A DNA stretch of 35,074 bases, taken from contig JACRJB010000044.1 of the NCBI GenBank assembly GCA_016215605.1, positions 1 to 35,074 on the forward strand, read 5' to 3'. This stretch comes from Rhodopseudomonas palustris (GTDB taxonomy: Bacteria; Pseudomonadota; Alphaproteobacteria; Rhizobiales; Xanthobacteraceae). The notes below the pieces were generated by a model. The model saw only the letters and a program-made list of their open reading frames with translations. It did not search any database and had not been told where the DNA came from. Made by a program: the position numbers and the translations under genes. Below, one piece after another: positions 7,136 to 15,453 of this stretch (within the stretch, counting starts at the first letter, position 1; each line of letters opens with the position of its first letter).

Positions 7136-8893
7136 TCACGCGGCGTGCGTCGCGAGGCGGCTGATCTCACGCGCCACGAGCTCACGATACGGGCCCTGGC
7201 CCTGCATCAGCCGATCCGGCGGTCCTTCCTCGATGATCCTGCCGCCTTGCAGCAGAACCACGCGATCGAAATTGCGCAGCGTGGCCAGACGGTGCGCGAT
7301 CGCGATCACGGTACGCCCGTGCATCAGGCGCGCCAATGCTTCTCTGATGGCTTCCTCCGATTCCGAATCCAGCGCGGCGGTGGCTTCGTCGAGCAGCAGG
7401 ATCGGCGCATCTTTCAGGAAGGCGCGGGCGATCGCGAGACGTTGCCGCTGGCCGCCGGACAGCTTGACGCCGCGGTCGCCGACCATCGTGTCGAGCCCTT
7501 CGGGCAGCGTTTCGACGAAATCGCATCGCGCCGCGATCGCCGCGCGCAGCACTTCTTCGTCGGTGGCGTTGGGGCGGCCGTAGCGGATGTTGTCGCGGAT
7601 CGAGCGCTGGAACAGCGAAATGTCCTGCGGCACCACGGAGATGGCGTCGCGCAGGCTGTGCTGGGTGACGCGCGCGATGTCCTGGCCGTCGATGGTGATG
7701 CTGCCGCTGCCGACGTCGTAGAACCGCTGCAGCAACACGAACAGCGTTGACTTGCCGCCGCCCGAAGCGCCCACTAACCCGACGCGCTCGCCGGCGTTGA
7801 GCCGCAGCGTGAACCGATCGAACACCTTCGATCCGCCCGGATACTGGAAGCTGACATTGTTGAACGAGATTGCCGCTCCCGCCCGCACCAGCGGCTCGGC
7901 GTCGGGATGATCGCTGAGTTCGTGCGGAACCAGCAGGGTCGCGACCGCCTCCGACAGGCGCGCCACGTGCTGAGTCACGTCCACCAGCGCCACCGCGAGA
8001 TCGCGGGTCGCGTGCAGGATCGACAGGCCGAGCGTGCAGATCAGCACCACGTCGCCGGTCGACGCGCCGCCGCGCTGCCACAATTGAATCGCCCAGGCCA
8101 GCAGCGCCACCGTCAGGATCACGGTGATCACCGCGTGCAGCAGGCGCAGCCGCTCAAGATAGCGCAGGCTGCGGCCGCGCGCATTGACCTCGAGGTTGAC
8201 GGTGTTCTCGAACCTTGCGTGTTCGTAGCCGAGCCCGCAGAACGCGCGGACCAGCGGCATGTTGTTGATGACGTCGACCATTTCGCCGTCGACCGTGGCG
8301 GCCTTGTCGGCGAATTCGTCGTGCAGCGGCTTGCCGTCGGCGGCGAGCTTGAACACCAGCGCCATCAGCAGCGCGGCGGCGACCGACAGCGCCAGCGCCA
8401 TGTTCACGCTGACGCTGGAGATCAGCGCGATCGCCAGGAATGTGGCCACGAACGGCGGCAGCACGTTCCAGACGAACATGTTCTCGATGGTGAACACGGC
8501 GTTCGAGGTGGCGGTGATTCGGCTCGACAGCATCCCTGGCAAACGATCGGAGAAGTAGCTCGGCGCATGGCAGGTCAGATGCCTGAACATATCCCGCCGT
8601 AGATCGGCGGTGACGCCCGGGAAGGTGAAGCTGGCGACCCAACTCGCGACGCGCCACAGCAGATTGTCGGCGGCGATCAGCGACACGAGGAAGATGAAGC
8701 CGACCCAGACCGGACCGGATCTTCCGCCACTCAGACCATCGACCAGATACTTAACGCCGTATTGCGTGCCGACAGAACAGGCAACTGCCAACAGAACACA
8801 CCCGAGAATCACCAGATGTGTGCCCGGTCTTTGGCGCACGTAGCGCAAAATGAAGGCAAAGGGACGACGCGAATAGCCTGAAAGAGAGTCCAT
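7136..8893 (-). CDS. ABC exporter, fused permease/ATPase (type IV ABC half-transporter)
   Basis: A 585-residue half-transporter. The six-helix permease domain occupies about residues 15-315. The ATPase has Walker A GASGGGKST at about 375-383, signature LSGGQ near 478, Walker B ILLLDEA near 498-504, and the switch His in IAHRL near 534. The start at ATG 8893 is chosen because GGAGG precedes it and the protein begins just before helix 1. The frame extends upstream to 9115, but that part would overlap the divergent glycosyltransferase promoter. Such dimeric exporters move lipids, glycans, peptides or drugs. Neighbours (GT4 enzyme, debranching-type glucosidase) suggest a glycan- or glycolipid-related cargo, which is inference. 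Confidence 0.9.
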   Translation of the reverse strand: MDSLSGYSRRPFAFILRYVRQRPGTHLVILGCVLLAVACSVGTQYGVKYLVDGLSGGRSGPVWVGFIFLVSLIAADNLLWRVASWVASFTFPGVTADLRRDMFRHLTCHAPSYFSDRLPGMLSSRITATSNAVFTIENMFVWNVLPPFVATFLAIALISSVSVNMALALSVAAALLMALVFKLAADGKPLHDEFADKAATVDGEMVDVINNMPLVRAFCGLGYEHARFENTVNLEVNARGRSLRYLERLRLLHAVITVILTVALLAWAIQLWQRGGASTGDVVLICTLGLSILHATRDLAVALVDVTQHVARLSEAVATLLVPHELSDHPDAEPLVRAGAAISFNNVSFQYPGGSKVFDRFTLRLNAGERVGLVGASGGGKSTLFVLLQRFYDVGSGSITIDGQDIARVTQHSLRDAISVVPQDISLFQRSIRDNIRYGRPNATDEEVLRAAIAARCDFVETLPEGLDTMVGDRGVKLSGGQRQRLAIARAFLKDAPILLLDEATAALDSESEEAIREALARLMHGRTVIAIAHRLATLRNFDRVVLLQGGRIIEEGPPDRLMQGQGPYRELVAREISRLATHAA

Positions 8894-9022
8894 CAAAAGT
8901 CCGCCTCCGCAACGCATCTTCGCCAAGGTCACGAGCGATAGATCACTACGCGAGCGACCGCCGCCTTGTTCCGTCGAGTGGTAGCGCAACAGGACATCGG
9001 GATGTGGCACCAACGAGACGGG

Positions 9023-9046
9023 AACGTGGAAGAAGCAGGTTGTTCC
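9023..9046 (-). promoter_or_regulatory. Possible EcfG-like promoter for the ABC exporter (15-bp spacer)
   Basis: On the minus strand, GGAAC at 9046-9042 and CGTT at 9026-9023 are separated by 15 bases, one shorter than the usual 16-17. It faces the ABC exporter about 130 bases upstream of its ATG, back to back with the perfect plus-strand site at 9050-9074. Weak support. Confidence 0.25.
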
Positions 9047-9049
9047 TGA

Positions 9050-9074
9050 GGAACTTCGCATCTGCGGGATCGTT
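9050..9074 (+). promoter_or_regulatory. EcfG-type (general stress response) promoter upstream of the GT4 gene
   Basis: GGAAC at 9050-9054, 16 bases, then CGTT at 9071-9074. This is an exact match to the alphaproteobacterial EcfG consensus GGAAC-N16/17-CGTT. The -10 element lies 69 bases before the ATG at 9144, leaving room for a short 5' leader. It implies sigma-EcfG (PhyR/NepR-controlled) expression of the glycosyltransferase under stress or in stationary phase. Confidence 0.65.
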
Positions 9075-9143
9075 CCTCGTCGCGGCAATGCCGGTGCCAT
9101 TCGATTGACGCCCACGTTTCACATCAACACAGGAGACTCATCG

Positions 9144-10211
9144 ATGCGCATCGCGCAGGTCGCTCCTCTCACCGAGGCCATTCCCCCGAAACTTTACGGC
9201 GGCACCGAACGTGTCGTGCACTGGTTGACCGAAGAGCTGGTCGCGCTCGGACACGACGTGACGCTGTTCGCCAGCGGCGATTCGACGACGTCGGCCAAAC
9301 TGCAAGCCACCTGGCCGCGCGCGTTGCGGCTCGACGGCGCGGTCCGCGATCCCAACGCGCTGCACATGGTGATGCTGGAGCAAGTCCGACGACGTTGTGA
9401 CAACGAAGAATTCGATCTGATCCACTTCCATCTCGACTACTACCCGTGGTCGTTGTTTCATCGTCAGCCGACTCCGTTTCTGACCACGCTGCACGGCCGG
9501 CTCGACCTGCCCGAACATCAGCCGGTGTTCTCCACCTTCGCGGACGTCCCGGTGGTCTCGATCTCGGATGCGCAGCGGCGCCCGGTGCCGAAGGCGAACT
9601 GGGTGAGCACCATCCATCACGGCCTGCCGGCCGACCTGCTGACGCCGCTGGTCCGCAAGCCGGACTATCTCGCCGTGCTCGGCCGGATCGCGCCGGAGAA
9701 GGGCGTCGACCGCGCGATCCGGATCGCGATCCGCGCCGACATCCCGCTCAAGATCGCCGCCAAGGTCGACCGCGCCGATCAGGACTATTTCGATCAGGTG
9801 ATCGAGCCGATGCTGCATCATCCGCTGATCGAATTCATCGGCGAGATCGGCGATCATCAGAAGTCGGAATTCCTCAGCGGCGCGCTGGGTCTGCTGCTGC
9901 CGCTGGACTGGCCGGAGCCGTTCGGGCTGGTGATGATCGAATCGATGGCGTGCGGCGCGCCGGTGATCGCCTACAACCGCGGCTCGGTTCCGGAGATCAT
10001 CGAAAGCGGGCTGACCGGCTTCATCGTCGAAGACGAAACCAGTGCGGTCGCCGCGGTGCATCAGCTCGAGGATCTCGATCGCTCGGCGATTCGCGGCCGG
10101 TTCGAGAAGCGTTTCACCGCGCGGCGGATGGCGCTCGATTATCTCGCGGCGTATCGCAGCCTGGTCGCCAAGGCAACGCCGCCGCGGATCAAGCTGGTGT
10201 CGGGCGAGTAG
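9144..10211 (+). CDS. GT4-family glycosyltransferase
   Basis: A 355-residue GT-B glycosyltransferase. It starts MRIAQVAPLTEAIPPKLYGG, with the donor-side glycine loop GGTERV at 20-25. The C-terminal nucleotide-sugar site carries the E-x7-E motif in EPFGLVMIE (E258 and E266), followed by SMACGAPVIAYNRGSVPEII. This is the classic GT4 (retaining, Glycos_transf_1) signature. ATG 9144 is preceded by AGGAG; an in-frame start at 9105 has no such site. A perfect EcfG promoter lies upstream. Donor and acceptor are unknown; GT4 members make sucrose, glycolipids and exopolysaccharides. It is divergent from the ABC exporter/debranching genes, which suggests a common glycan pathway. Confidence 0.92.
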   Translation: MRIAQVAPLTEAIPPKLYGGTERVVHWLTEELVALGHDVTLFASGDSTTSAKLQATWPRALRLDGAVRDPNALHMVMLEQVRRRCDNEEFDLIHFHLDYYPWSLFHRQPTPFLTTLHGRLDLPEHQPVFSTFADVPVVSISDAQRRPVPKANWVSTIHHGLPADLLTPLVRKPDYLAVLGRIAPEKGVDRAIRIAIRADIPLKIAAKVDRADQDYFDQVIEPMLHHPLIEFIGEIGDHQKSEFLSGALGLLLPLDWPEPFGLVMIESMACGAPVIAYNRGSVPEIIESGLTGFIVEDETSAVAAVHQLEDLDRSAIRGRFEKRFTARRMALDYLAAYRSLVAKATPPRIKLVSGE

Positions 10212-10254
10212 CGGCCCGACGTGCCGTCGCACTGAACTCTCTCACCTGGTCGCT

Positions 10255-10339
10255 ATGCCCGGCCTTGTGCCGGGCATTCACGTCTTTATCGCATGTCGAG
10301 AAACAAGACGTGGATGCGGGGACGAGCCCGGCCATGACG
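10255..10339. repeat. Palindromic repeat (ATGCCCGGC / CCGGCCATGACGG family) between convergent genes
   Basis: It begins with a 9-bp hairpin, ATGCCCGGC (10255-10263), loop CTTGT, GCCGGGCAT (10269-10277), about 45 bases after the glycosyltransferase stop. Paired ACGTCTT/AAGACGT arms follow, then GAGCCCGGCCATGACGG. It lies between the convergent GT4 and nuclease genes and may act as a bidirectional terminator. A fragment of the same family (TCGTCATGGCCGGG) lies at 28026-28039. Confidence 0.7.
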
Positions 10340-10380
10340 GTTTGTGGATGTGGACGACCCGCTGGTCGTCGGCGCGCGCG

Positions 10381-11121
10381 TCAGCGCTTGGCGCCGATCC
10401 GGCAGTTGTAGGCCTTGCGGAATCCGGCGGCGCGCGCGTCGTCTTCCGAACAGAACCAGCGGGTCGGCTTGATCAGGCTGGCGTAGCTCGGGCAACCCGG
10501 CAGCTGATAGACGCCGACATTGCCGGTGATGCGGGCGCGCTTGGCGAGCTTGCCCTTGATGGTGCAGCCGTCCGGCCTCGCCGGCATCTCCGGAAACAGC
10601 ACGTCGAGGGTCGCGGCCTTGCGGTCGTCGCGGCAGGCGGCGCCCAGCAGCGGCGCGGTCTTGTCCCATTGCCGGAAGCCTTGCGGCGCGACGAAGCAGC
10701 CCTTCCACAGCGCCGTACGCTCGCTTTTCGCCTTGGCTTCGTCGGCGGCGAAGCGGCCTTTGGCATCGGCATTCAGTGCCAGGCCGGCCTGCACCAGACG
10801 CTGGCTCAGGCCGAGGCCGTCGCCGGCGATCGTGCAGGCGCCGATCCGGCGGCCCTTGAACACGGGGTCGAGCCCGAGATCGCGGCAGGTCACGTTGCGG
10901 CCGCCGATCAGCTTCACCGCGGCGTCGCGCGCTTCGACCCCACAGGCTGCGGGGTCGGCGAACTCGGAGAGGCAACGCTGGTCGAGCTCAGGCGCATCGA
11001 TGCCCTCCAGCCGATAGGTGACTCCGCCGAGCTGCAGCGTCGCCGCGTCCTTGACGATCACCTCGGCCGCGAAGGCCGGCGCGCCGAACAGCAGCGCCAA
11101 GACGAAGATCACCGCACCCAT
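10381..11121 (-). CDS. Secreted thermonuclease (SNase)-like protein with Cys-rich C-terminal part
   Basis: About 246 residues. The start is placed at ATG 11121 because GGGGG precedes it; a TTG two codons upstream (11127) is possible. A signal peptide (VIFVLALLFGAPAFA) is followed by an SNase-like OB fold with YRLEGIDAPELDQRC, matching the RLxGIDAPE motif. Key catalytic Arg/Glu positions further on are less clear, so nuclease activity is not proven. The C-terminal third has paired cysteines and the segment GVYQLPGC...RWFCSEDDARAAGF, resembling small Cys motifs (Ada-like) attached to some SNase proteins. Probably periplasmic or secreted. It is convergent with the GT4 gene across a palindromic repeat. 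Confidence 0.82.
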   Translation of the reverse strand: MGAVIFVLALLFGAPAFAAEVIVKDAATLQLGGVTYRLEGIDAPELDQRCLSEFADPAACGVEARDAAVKLIGGRNVTCRDLGLDPVFKGRRIGACTIAGDGLGLSQRLVQAGLALNADAKGRFAADEAKAKSERTALWKGCFVAPQGFRQWDKTAPLLGAACRDDRKAATLDVLFPEMPARPDGCTIKGKLAKRARITGNVGVYQLPGCPSYASLIKPTRWFCSEDDARAAGFRKAYNCRIGAKR

Positions 11122-11250
11122 ATCCAAGCCCCCGCGCCCTCACGGCATCGCCTAGACGCGGGAAGGAATCGCCGCGCCCTCGCCGCAGCTATAGCGCGAT
11201 TCCGGGCGTTCGCCTGCAGCGATCGTCGGGACGGGGAACGGGACCGGCGA

Positions 11251-11568
11251 TCAGTAGGCGTAATCGCGGTAGATCGAATCCCAGAACGCCGGCGGCGGCG
11301 TCCGGCGCCATTCGCCGACCGGGCGATATTGCGGCCCGCAACCGCCGCAGATGCCGGTCGGCACCAGATGCTGGACGTATTGCGGCGGAGCTTCGACCCA
11401 GATCACCGGCGGTGCCTGCGGAATTCCGATCGGGCGCGGAGCCACATAGGTGACCGGCGCGGACCGGTAGGCAGGCCGGTAGGGCGCGGGCGAATAGTCC
11501 GCGGCCATCGCCGCCGTCGCCGTCACCAGACCTGCAACCAGGGGAACCAGAAATCGGATTGTACGCAC
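11251..11568 (-). CDS. Small secreted Pro/Tyr-rich protein of unknown function
   Basis: A 105-residue frame starting at GTG 11568. A signal peptide (FLVPLVAGLVTATAAMAA) is followed by a Pro/Tyr/Ala-rich mature part (YSPAPYRPAYRSAPVTYVAP), a GICGGCG cysteine pair, and the end FWDSIYRDYAY. No domain is recognised. The frame is open far upstream, but that part runs antisense through the thioesterase gene and is not credible; the signal peptide fixes the true start near 11568. It is divergent from the thioesterase gene. Confidence 0.65.
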   Translation of the reverse strand: MRTIRFLVPLVAGLVTATAAMAADYSPAPYRPAYRSAPVTYVAPRPIGIPQAPPVIWVEAPPQYVQHLVPTGICGGCGPQYRPVGEWRRTPPPAFWDSIYRDYAY

Positions 11569-11700
11569 CGGACAACTCCACGCCACACTGACGCAGAATC
11601 GTCGCACGATATCGTAAACAAAGCCTGCAGACCGCGGCATGGGAGACGCGCGACGGGATCGCTTCCCGCCATGCGCCCGACTTGCTAGAAGGCCGCCACG

Positions 11701-12642
11701 ATGTCCGAACAACCGACCCACGCTGACGCGATGTCCTTCGAGGACAAGGCGCGCATGATCCAGCTCCGCCGTTCGATCCATGGCGGCATCATCGGCCTGC
11801 AGCTCGACCGGTTCGAGCCGGAGCAGGCGTGGAGCAGCCTGCCGTATCACCCGGTTTTCGTCGGCGACACCCGCACCGGCGTGATCCACGGCGGCGTCGT
11901 CACCGCGATGCTCGACGAGAGCTGCGGCATGGCGGTGCAGCTCGCGCTGCCGAGCACCCCGGCGATCGCCACGCTCGACCTGCGGATCGACTATCTGCGG
12001 CCGGCGACGCCCGGCCAGGCGATCCGCGCGCACGCGCATTGCTATCACGTCACCCGCTCGATCGCCTTCGTGCGCGCCACCGCCTATCAGGACTCCGAAG
12101 CCGATCCGATCGCCAGCGCCACCGCGATGTTCATGATCGGCGCCAACCGCACCGACATGCTGCGGCAGACGCCGAAGGTGAGCTTCGACACGCCGCCGCC
12201 GCTGGTGGCGCCGGACGAGCCCGACGGCGCCGACGGGCTGCTCGCGATCAGCCCCTATGCGCGCTTTCTCGGCATCCGCATCGACGCCGGCGCGCAGCCG
12301 GTGATGCCGTACGACCCCAAGCTGGTCGGCAATCCGATTCTGCCGGCGCTGCATGGCGGCGTGATCGGCGCGTTTCTCGAGACCGCGGCGATCGTCAGCG
12401 TTCACCGCGAGATCGGCCTCGCCACCGCGCCGAAACCGATCGGGCTGACGGTGAACTATCTGCGCTCGGGACGTCCGCTCGACACCTATGCTCGGGTCTC
12501 GATCGTCAAGCAGGGCCGCCGCGTCGTCGCGTTCGAGGCTCAGGCCTACCAGACCGATCCCGCGAAGCCGATCGCGTCCTGCTACGGCCATTTCAAGCTG
12601 CGGGCGGCCGGCAACGAAGCGGCTGGCCCGTCGGATTCGTGA
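11701..12642 (+). CDS. Double-hotdog acyl-CoA thioesterase (PaaI-like)
   Basis: 313 residues formed by two PaaI-type hotdog units in tandem. The first unit (about 20-150) has GVIHGGVVTAMLDESCGMAV with HGG at 63-65 and Asp72. The second (about 180-302) has LHGGVIGAFLETAAIVSV with HGG at 218-220 and Glu227. In PaaI-type thioesterases these HGG loops and the following acidic residue form the acyl-CoA site. Single-unit proteins are about 140 residues, so this is a duplicated, probably pseudo-dimeric form. The substrate is unknown. It starts at ATG 11701, divergent from the small secreted protein. Confidence 0.87.
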   Translation: MSEQPTHADAMSFEDKARMIQLRRSIHGGIIGLQLDRFEPEQAWSSLPYHPVFVGDTRTGVIHGGVVTAMLDESCGMAVQLALPSTPAIATLDLRIDYLRPATPGQAIRAHAHCYHVTRSIAFVRATAYQDSEADPIASATAMFMIGANRTDMLRQTPKVSFDTPPPLVAPDEPDGADGLLAISPYARFLGIRIDAGAQPVMPYDPKLVGNPILPALHGGVIGAFLETAAIVSVHREIGLATAPKPIGLTVNYLRSGRPLDTYARVSIVKQGRRVVAFEAQAYQTDPAKPIASCYGHFKLRAAGNEAAGPSDS

Positions 12643-12810
12643 GGCCGCAAATTGGCGGCATCGGCTTAATCGGGGATTCACCAGTCGCCGCGGCCGGGCC
12701 GGGACTTCACCGGGGATTCAGCTTTCGTCGAATAGGTCTCACTCCCAACAGGTATTGAGCAACCGCGCTGGGCTCGTCGGATCGGGACGCGGCGCCGCCT
12801 CGGGATCACG

Positions 12811-14016
12811 ATGACGTCGAAAGCCAACATCGCGAGCACCGTCTACATCGAATTGGTCCGGCTGCTGTTCACCGCGCGCTGGCCGATCGTCGTCGTCGGC
12901 GCCGCCATCCTGATGGTCGGACTGGCCGTCGGACGGCAGACCGGCGATCCGATCGCCCCGGTGATCGGCATTGTCGGCATGCTGGTGACGGTCGGACGGC
13001 TGATGCTGTGCGTCGCGTTCGACCGCACGTTTCAGCGGCGCCCGCTCGATCTTCCCTCCGCCGAAGTGTGGGAACGGCGCCTCGCCATCGGTGTGGTGTC
13101 GACCGGCGTCTGCGTCGGCGCCTTCGCGGTGCGCTGTTTTCTGCTGCCCGACCTGACCGCCCACATGGTCGCCGGCGGACTCGTGTTCGGCTACTGCGCC
13201 GGAACGACGACACGGTTTTCGATCCGGCCGTGGATCGTCAAGGCCAGCCTCGGCGTGTCAGTGATCCCGGCGGTGAGCGCGGCGCTGTGGAATTTCGATC
13301 TGATGCACGCCGCCCAGGCGCTGCTGTTCCTGATCTTCTTCTTCGGCGCCTTCGAGCTGATCGTCTACATCCACGACACCACCCGTGAGCAACTGACGCT
13401 GCGCGCCGAGGCGGCGCATCTGGCGCGCGCCGACGTGCTCACCAAATTGCCGAACCGGCTGCGCCTCGCCGAGCATTTCGACGAAGCGGCGGACCGGCTG
13501 CAGCGGCACGGCGAAGGCTTCGCGGTGATCAGCGTCGACCTCGACTTCTTCAAGGAAGCCAACGACCGGTTCGGTCACGCGGCAGGCGACGAACTGCTCC
13601 GGGTCGTCGCCGCGCGGCTGACGCATCTGCTGCGGGACGGCGATCTCGCCGCACGGATCGGTGGCGACGAATTCATCGTGATTCAGGCCGATGTGACCGG
13701 CGCCGGCGACGTCGAACGGCTGTGCGGCCGGATCATGGAGGCGCTGTGCGCCCCCTACGCGATCGACGGACACACCATCAGGCTCGGCGCCAGCGTCGGC
13801 GCCGCGCGCGCGCCGAACGACGGCGTCCGTCTGGACGAGTTGCTCGGCAAAGCCGACGCCGCGCTGTATGCGATGAAGCGCAACCGGTCCGGACGGCCGA
13901 CCGCCGACGCGATGCCGGGCACGCGCGACGCCGGTCCGCTGGCACCCGCGCTGCCGGCCGGCCCGGACAGCGGCGGATCGGCGACCGAACGATCACAGCC
14001 CCTGGTCCAGGCCTGA
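12811..14016 (+). CDS. Membrane-bound diguanylate cyclase (GGDEF domain)
   Basis: 401 residues. The N-terminal half (about 20-190) holds five or six hydrophobic helices with no recognised extracellular sensor. The GGDEF domain spans about 203-360, with SVDLDFFKEANDRFGH, an intact RIGGDEF active site (GGDEF at 284-288) and an intact inhibitory RxxD site (RDGD, 275-278). It should therefore make cyclic di-GMP from two GTP and be subject to product inhibition. No EAL domain is fused. The tail after 360 is Pro/Gly-rich and probably disordered. The gene stands alone; the 168 bp upstream hold no gene, only two GGGGATTCA direct repeats. Confidence 0.93.
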   Translation: MTSKANIASTVYIELVRLLFTARWPIVVVGAAILMVGLAVGRQTGDPIAPVIGIVGMLVTVGRLMLCVAFDRTFQRRPLDLPSAEVWERRLAIGVVSTGVCVGAFAVRCFLLPDLTAHMVAGGLVFGYCAGTTTRFSIRPWIVKASLGVSVIPAVSAALWNFDLMHAAQALLFLIFFFGAFELIVYIHDTTREQLTLRAEAAHLARADVLTKLPNRLRLAEHFDEAADRLQRHGEGFAVISVDLDFFKEANDRFGHAAGDELLRVVAARLTHLLRDGDLAARIGGDEFIVIQADVTGAGDVERLCGRIMEALCAPYAIDGHTIRLGASVGAARAPNDGVRLDELLGKADAALYAMKRNRSGRPTADAMPGTRDAGPLAPALPAGPDSGGSATERSQPLVQA

Positions 14017-14038
14017 TCCGAAGGCCCGACTACAGCAA

Positions 14039-14066
14039 TTCAGCTTCTGATCAAATCAGAGCTGAA
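14039..14066. terminator. Hairpin downstream of the diguanylate cyclase gene
   Basis: TTCAGCT (14039-14045), a bulged T, and CTGAT pair with ATCAG and AGCTGAA (ending 14066) around CAA: 12 pairs with one bulge, 23 bases after the stop. No T run follows. It may be a small repeat or a terminator-like structure. Confidence 0.45.
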
Positions 14067-14093
14067 GATCCGAAACGCCTGCCACACGCACAA

Positions 14094-14200
14094 CCTCATG
14101 GTGAGGAGGCGCGTAGCGCCGTCTCGAACCATGCGCCGCAAGCACTGCGTTGCCCCATCCTTCGAGACGCCCGGCTTTGCCGGGCTCCTCAGGATGAGGA
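14094..14200. repeat. Palindromic repeat (CCTCATGGTGAGGAG...CTCCTCAGGATGAGGA family)
   Basis: The outer arms CCTCATGGTGAGGAG and CTCCTCAGGATGAGG are imperfect inverted repeats. Inner blocks GTCTCGAACCATG and CATCCTTCGAGACG are also complementary, and a small hairpin (GCCCGGCTTTGCCGGGC) lies near the right end. This is a different family from the CGTCATTGCGAG repeats. It lies between the convergent diguanylate cyclase and acetate kinase genes. Confidence 0.75.
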
Positions 14201-14229
14201 CTCAGTGCTTTCGGCAAGGTCGGATCGTT

Positions 14230-15453
14230 TCAATCAAGCGATGAACCGCTCCAAGCCGTCCGGCCGCCATCGACCAGCCGCCAGACATGGCGGGCGATCA
14301 TCAGGTCTTCGTCGGTCGGGATCACCCAGGCGGACGCCGTGCTGTCGGCGATGCTGATGCGCCCCGCGCCCTCGAGCTGCGTGTTGGCGGCGGCGTCGAG
14401 CGTGACGCCGAGCCATTCCGCCTGCACGCACACCCGGCGGCGGATTTCCGCGGCGTGCTCGCCGATCCCGCCGGTGAACACCAGCGCATCGAGGCCGCCG
14501 AGCGCGGCGGCGAGCGAGCCGAGTTCGCGGCCGATGCGATAGACGAACAGCGCGATCGCTTCTTCCGCATGCGGATCGTCGCTCGCCAGCAGCGTGCGCA
14601 TGTCGTCGCTGATGCCGGAGACGCCGAGCAGGCCGGAGCGGCGATACAGCAAGTCGCTGATCGCATCGGGCGTCATGCCCTTCTGTTGCAGCAGATACAG
14701 CACCACGCCGGGATCGAGCACGCCGGTGCGGCTGCCCATCATCAGGCCGTCGAGCGCGGTGAAGCCCATCGTGGTCGCGACGCTGCTGCGCGCCCGCATC
14801 GCGCACATGCTGGCGCCGGCGCCGAGATGCGCCACCACTACGCGGCCGTCCGCGACCGCCGGTCCGGCCACGTCGGGCAGCCGGCTGGCGATGTATTCGT
14901 AAGAGATGCCGTGAAAGCCGTAGCGCCGCACGCCCTCCTCCGTGAGCTGGCGCGGCAGCGCGTACCAGGTCGCCAGTTGCGGAAGCCGGTGATGAAAGGC
15001 GGTGTCGAAACAGGCGACCTGCGGCAGCGCCGGGTGCAGCTTCGCCAGCGCTTCGATCGCCGCGATGTTGTGGGGCTGATGCAACGGTGCCAGCGTGGTG
15101 AAGCGGCGCAGCTTCGCCACCACATCCGGATCGATCTGCACCTGCGCATCGAACAGATCGCCGCCGTGCACGACGCGATGCCCGACCGCGGCGAGGCGCT
15201 GGTCGGGGAAGCGTTGCTCGATCCAGCCGATCAGGGTGGCGATCGCGTCGTCATGGCCGGCGCCCTCGGCCAGATAGGCGTCGTGCACCACCCCGCCCTC
15301 GCGGTCCACCACCTTGAAATGCGGGCGATGGCCGATGCTGCCGATGCCGCCCTCGCAGATCAGATGTCCGGCGGTCGGTTCGGTGTGCGCCTCGTACAGC
15401 GCGAATTTGACGCTGGAGGAGCCGGCGTTCAGCACCAGCAGCATTTCGCTCAT
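14230..15453 (-). CDS. ackA: Acetate kinase
   Basis: 407 residues, the usual length. It interconverts acetate + ATP and acetyl phosphate + ADP. Visible motifs: LVLNAGSSSVKFALYE at the N-terminus, GHRVVHGG, ACFDTAFHH (catalytic Asp), YGFHGISYEY (active-site His), LGAGASMCAMRARSSVATTMGFTALDGLMMGSRTG, and FTGGIGEHAAEIRRRVC. The ATG at 15453 overlaps the stop of the preceding Pta-fusion gene as ATGA, with GGAGG upstream, so the two are translationally coupled. Some classical residues differ (Ala where DTSMGF has Asp). Third gene of the fabI > maoC-pta > ackA operon. Frames continuing upstream of 15453 are artefacts inside pta. Confidence 0.95.
   Translation of the reverse strand: MSEMLLVLNAGSSSVKFALYEAHTEPTAGHLICEGGIGSIGHRPHFKVVDREGGVVHDAYLAEGAGHDDAIATLIGWIEQRFPDQRLAAVGHRVVHGGDLFDAQVQIDPDVVAKLRRFTTLAPLHQPHNIAAIEALAKLHPALPQVACFDTAFHHRLPQLATWYALPRQLTEEGVRRYGFHGISYEYIASRLPDVAGPAVADGRVVVAHLGAGASMCAMRARSSVATTMGFTALDGLMMGSRTGVLDPGVVLYLLQQKGMTPDAISDLLYRRSGLLGVSGISDDMRTLLASDDPHAEEAIALFVYRIGRELGSLAAALGGLDALVFTGGIGEHAAEIRRRVCVQAEWLGVTLDAAANTQLEGAGRISIADSTASAWVIPTDEDLMIARHVWRLVDGGRTAWSGSSLD

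Noticed and set aside
8894-9115. A longer N-terminus for the ABC exporter starting at 9115.
   Set aside because: The extra 74 residues have no transporter features, cover the divergent EcfG promoter region, and the internal ATG at 8893 has a GGAGG ribosome site.
11251-12681. A 476-codon open frame on the minus strand.
   Set aside because: Most of it is antisense to the double-hotdog thioesterase. Only its last 105 codons, after a clear signal peptide, look like a real gene.
12673-12722. Direct repeat of GGGGATTCA upstream of the diguanylate cyclase.
   Set aside because: Only two short copies with no further symmetry; likely chance in GC-rich DNA, although an operator cannot be excluded.
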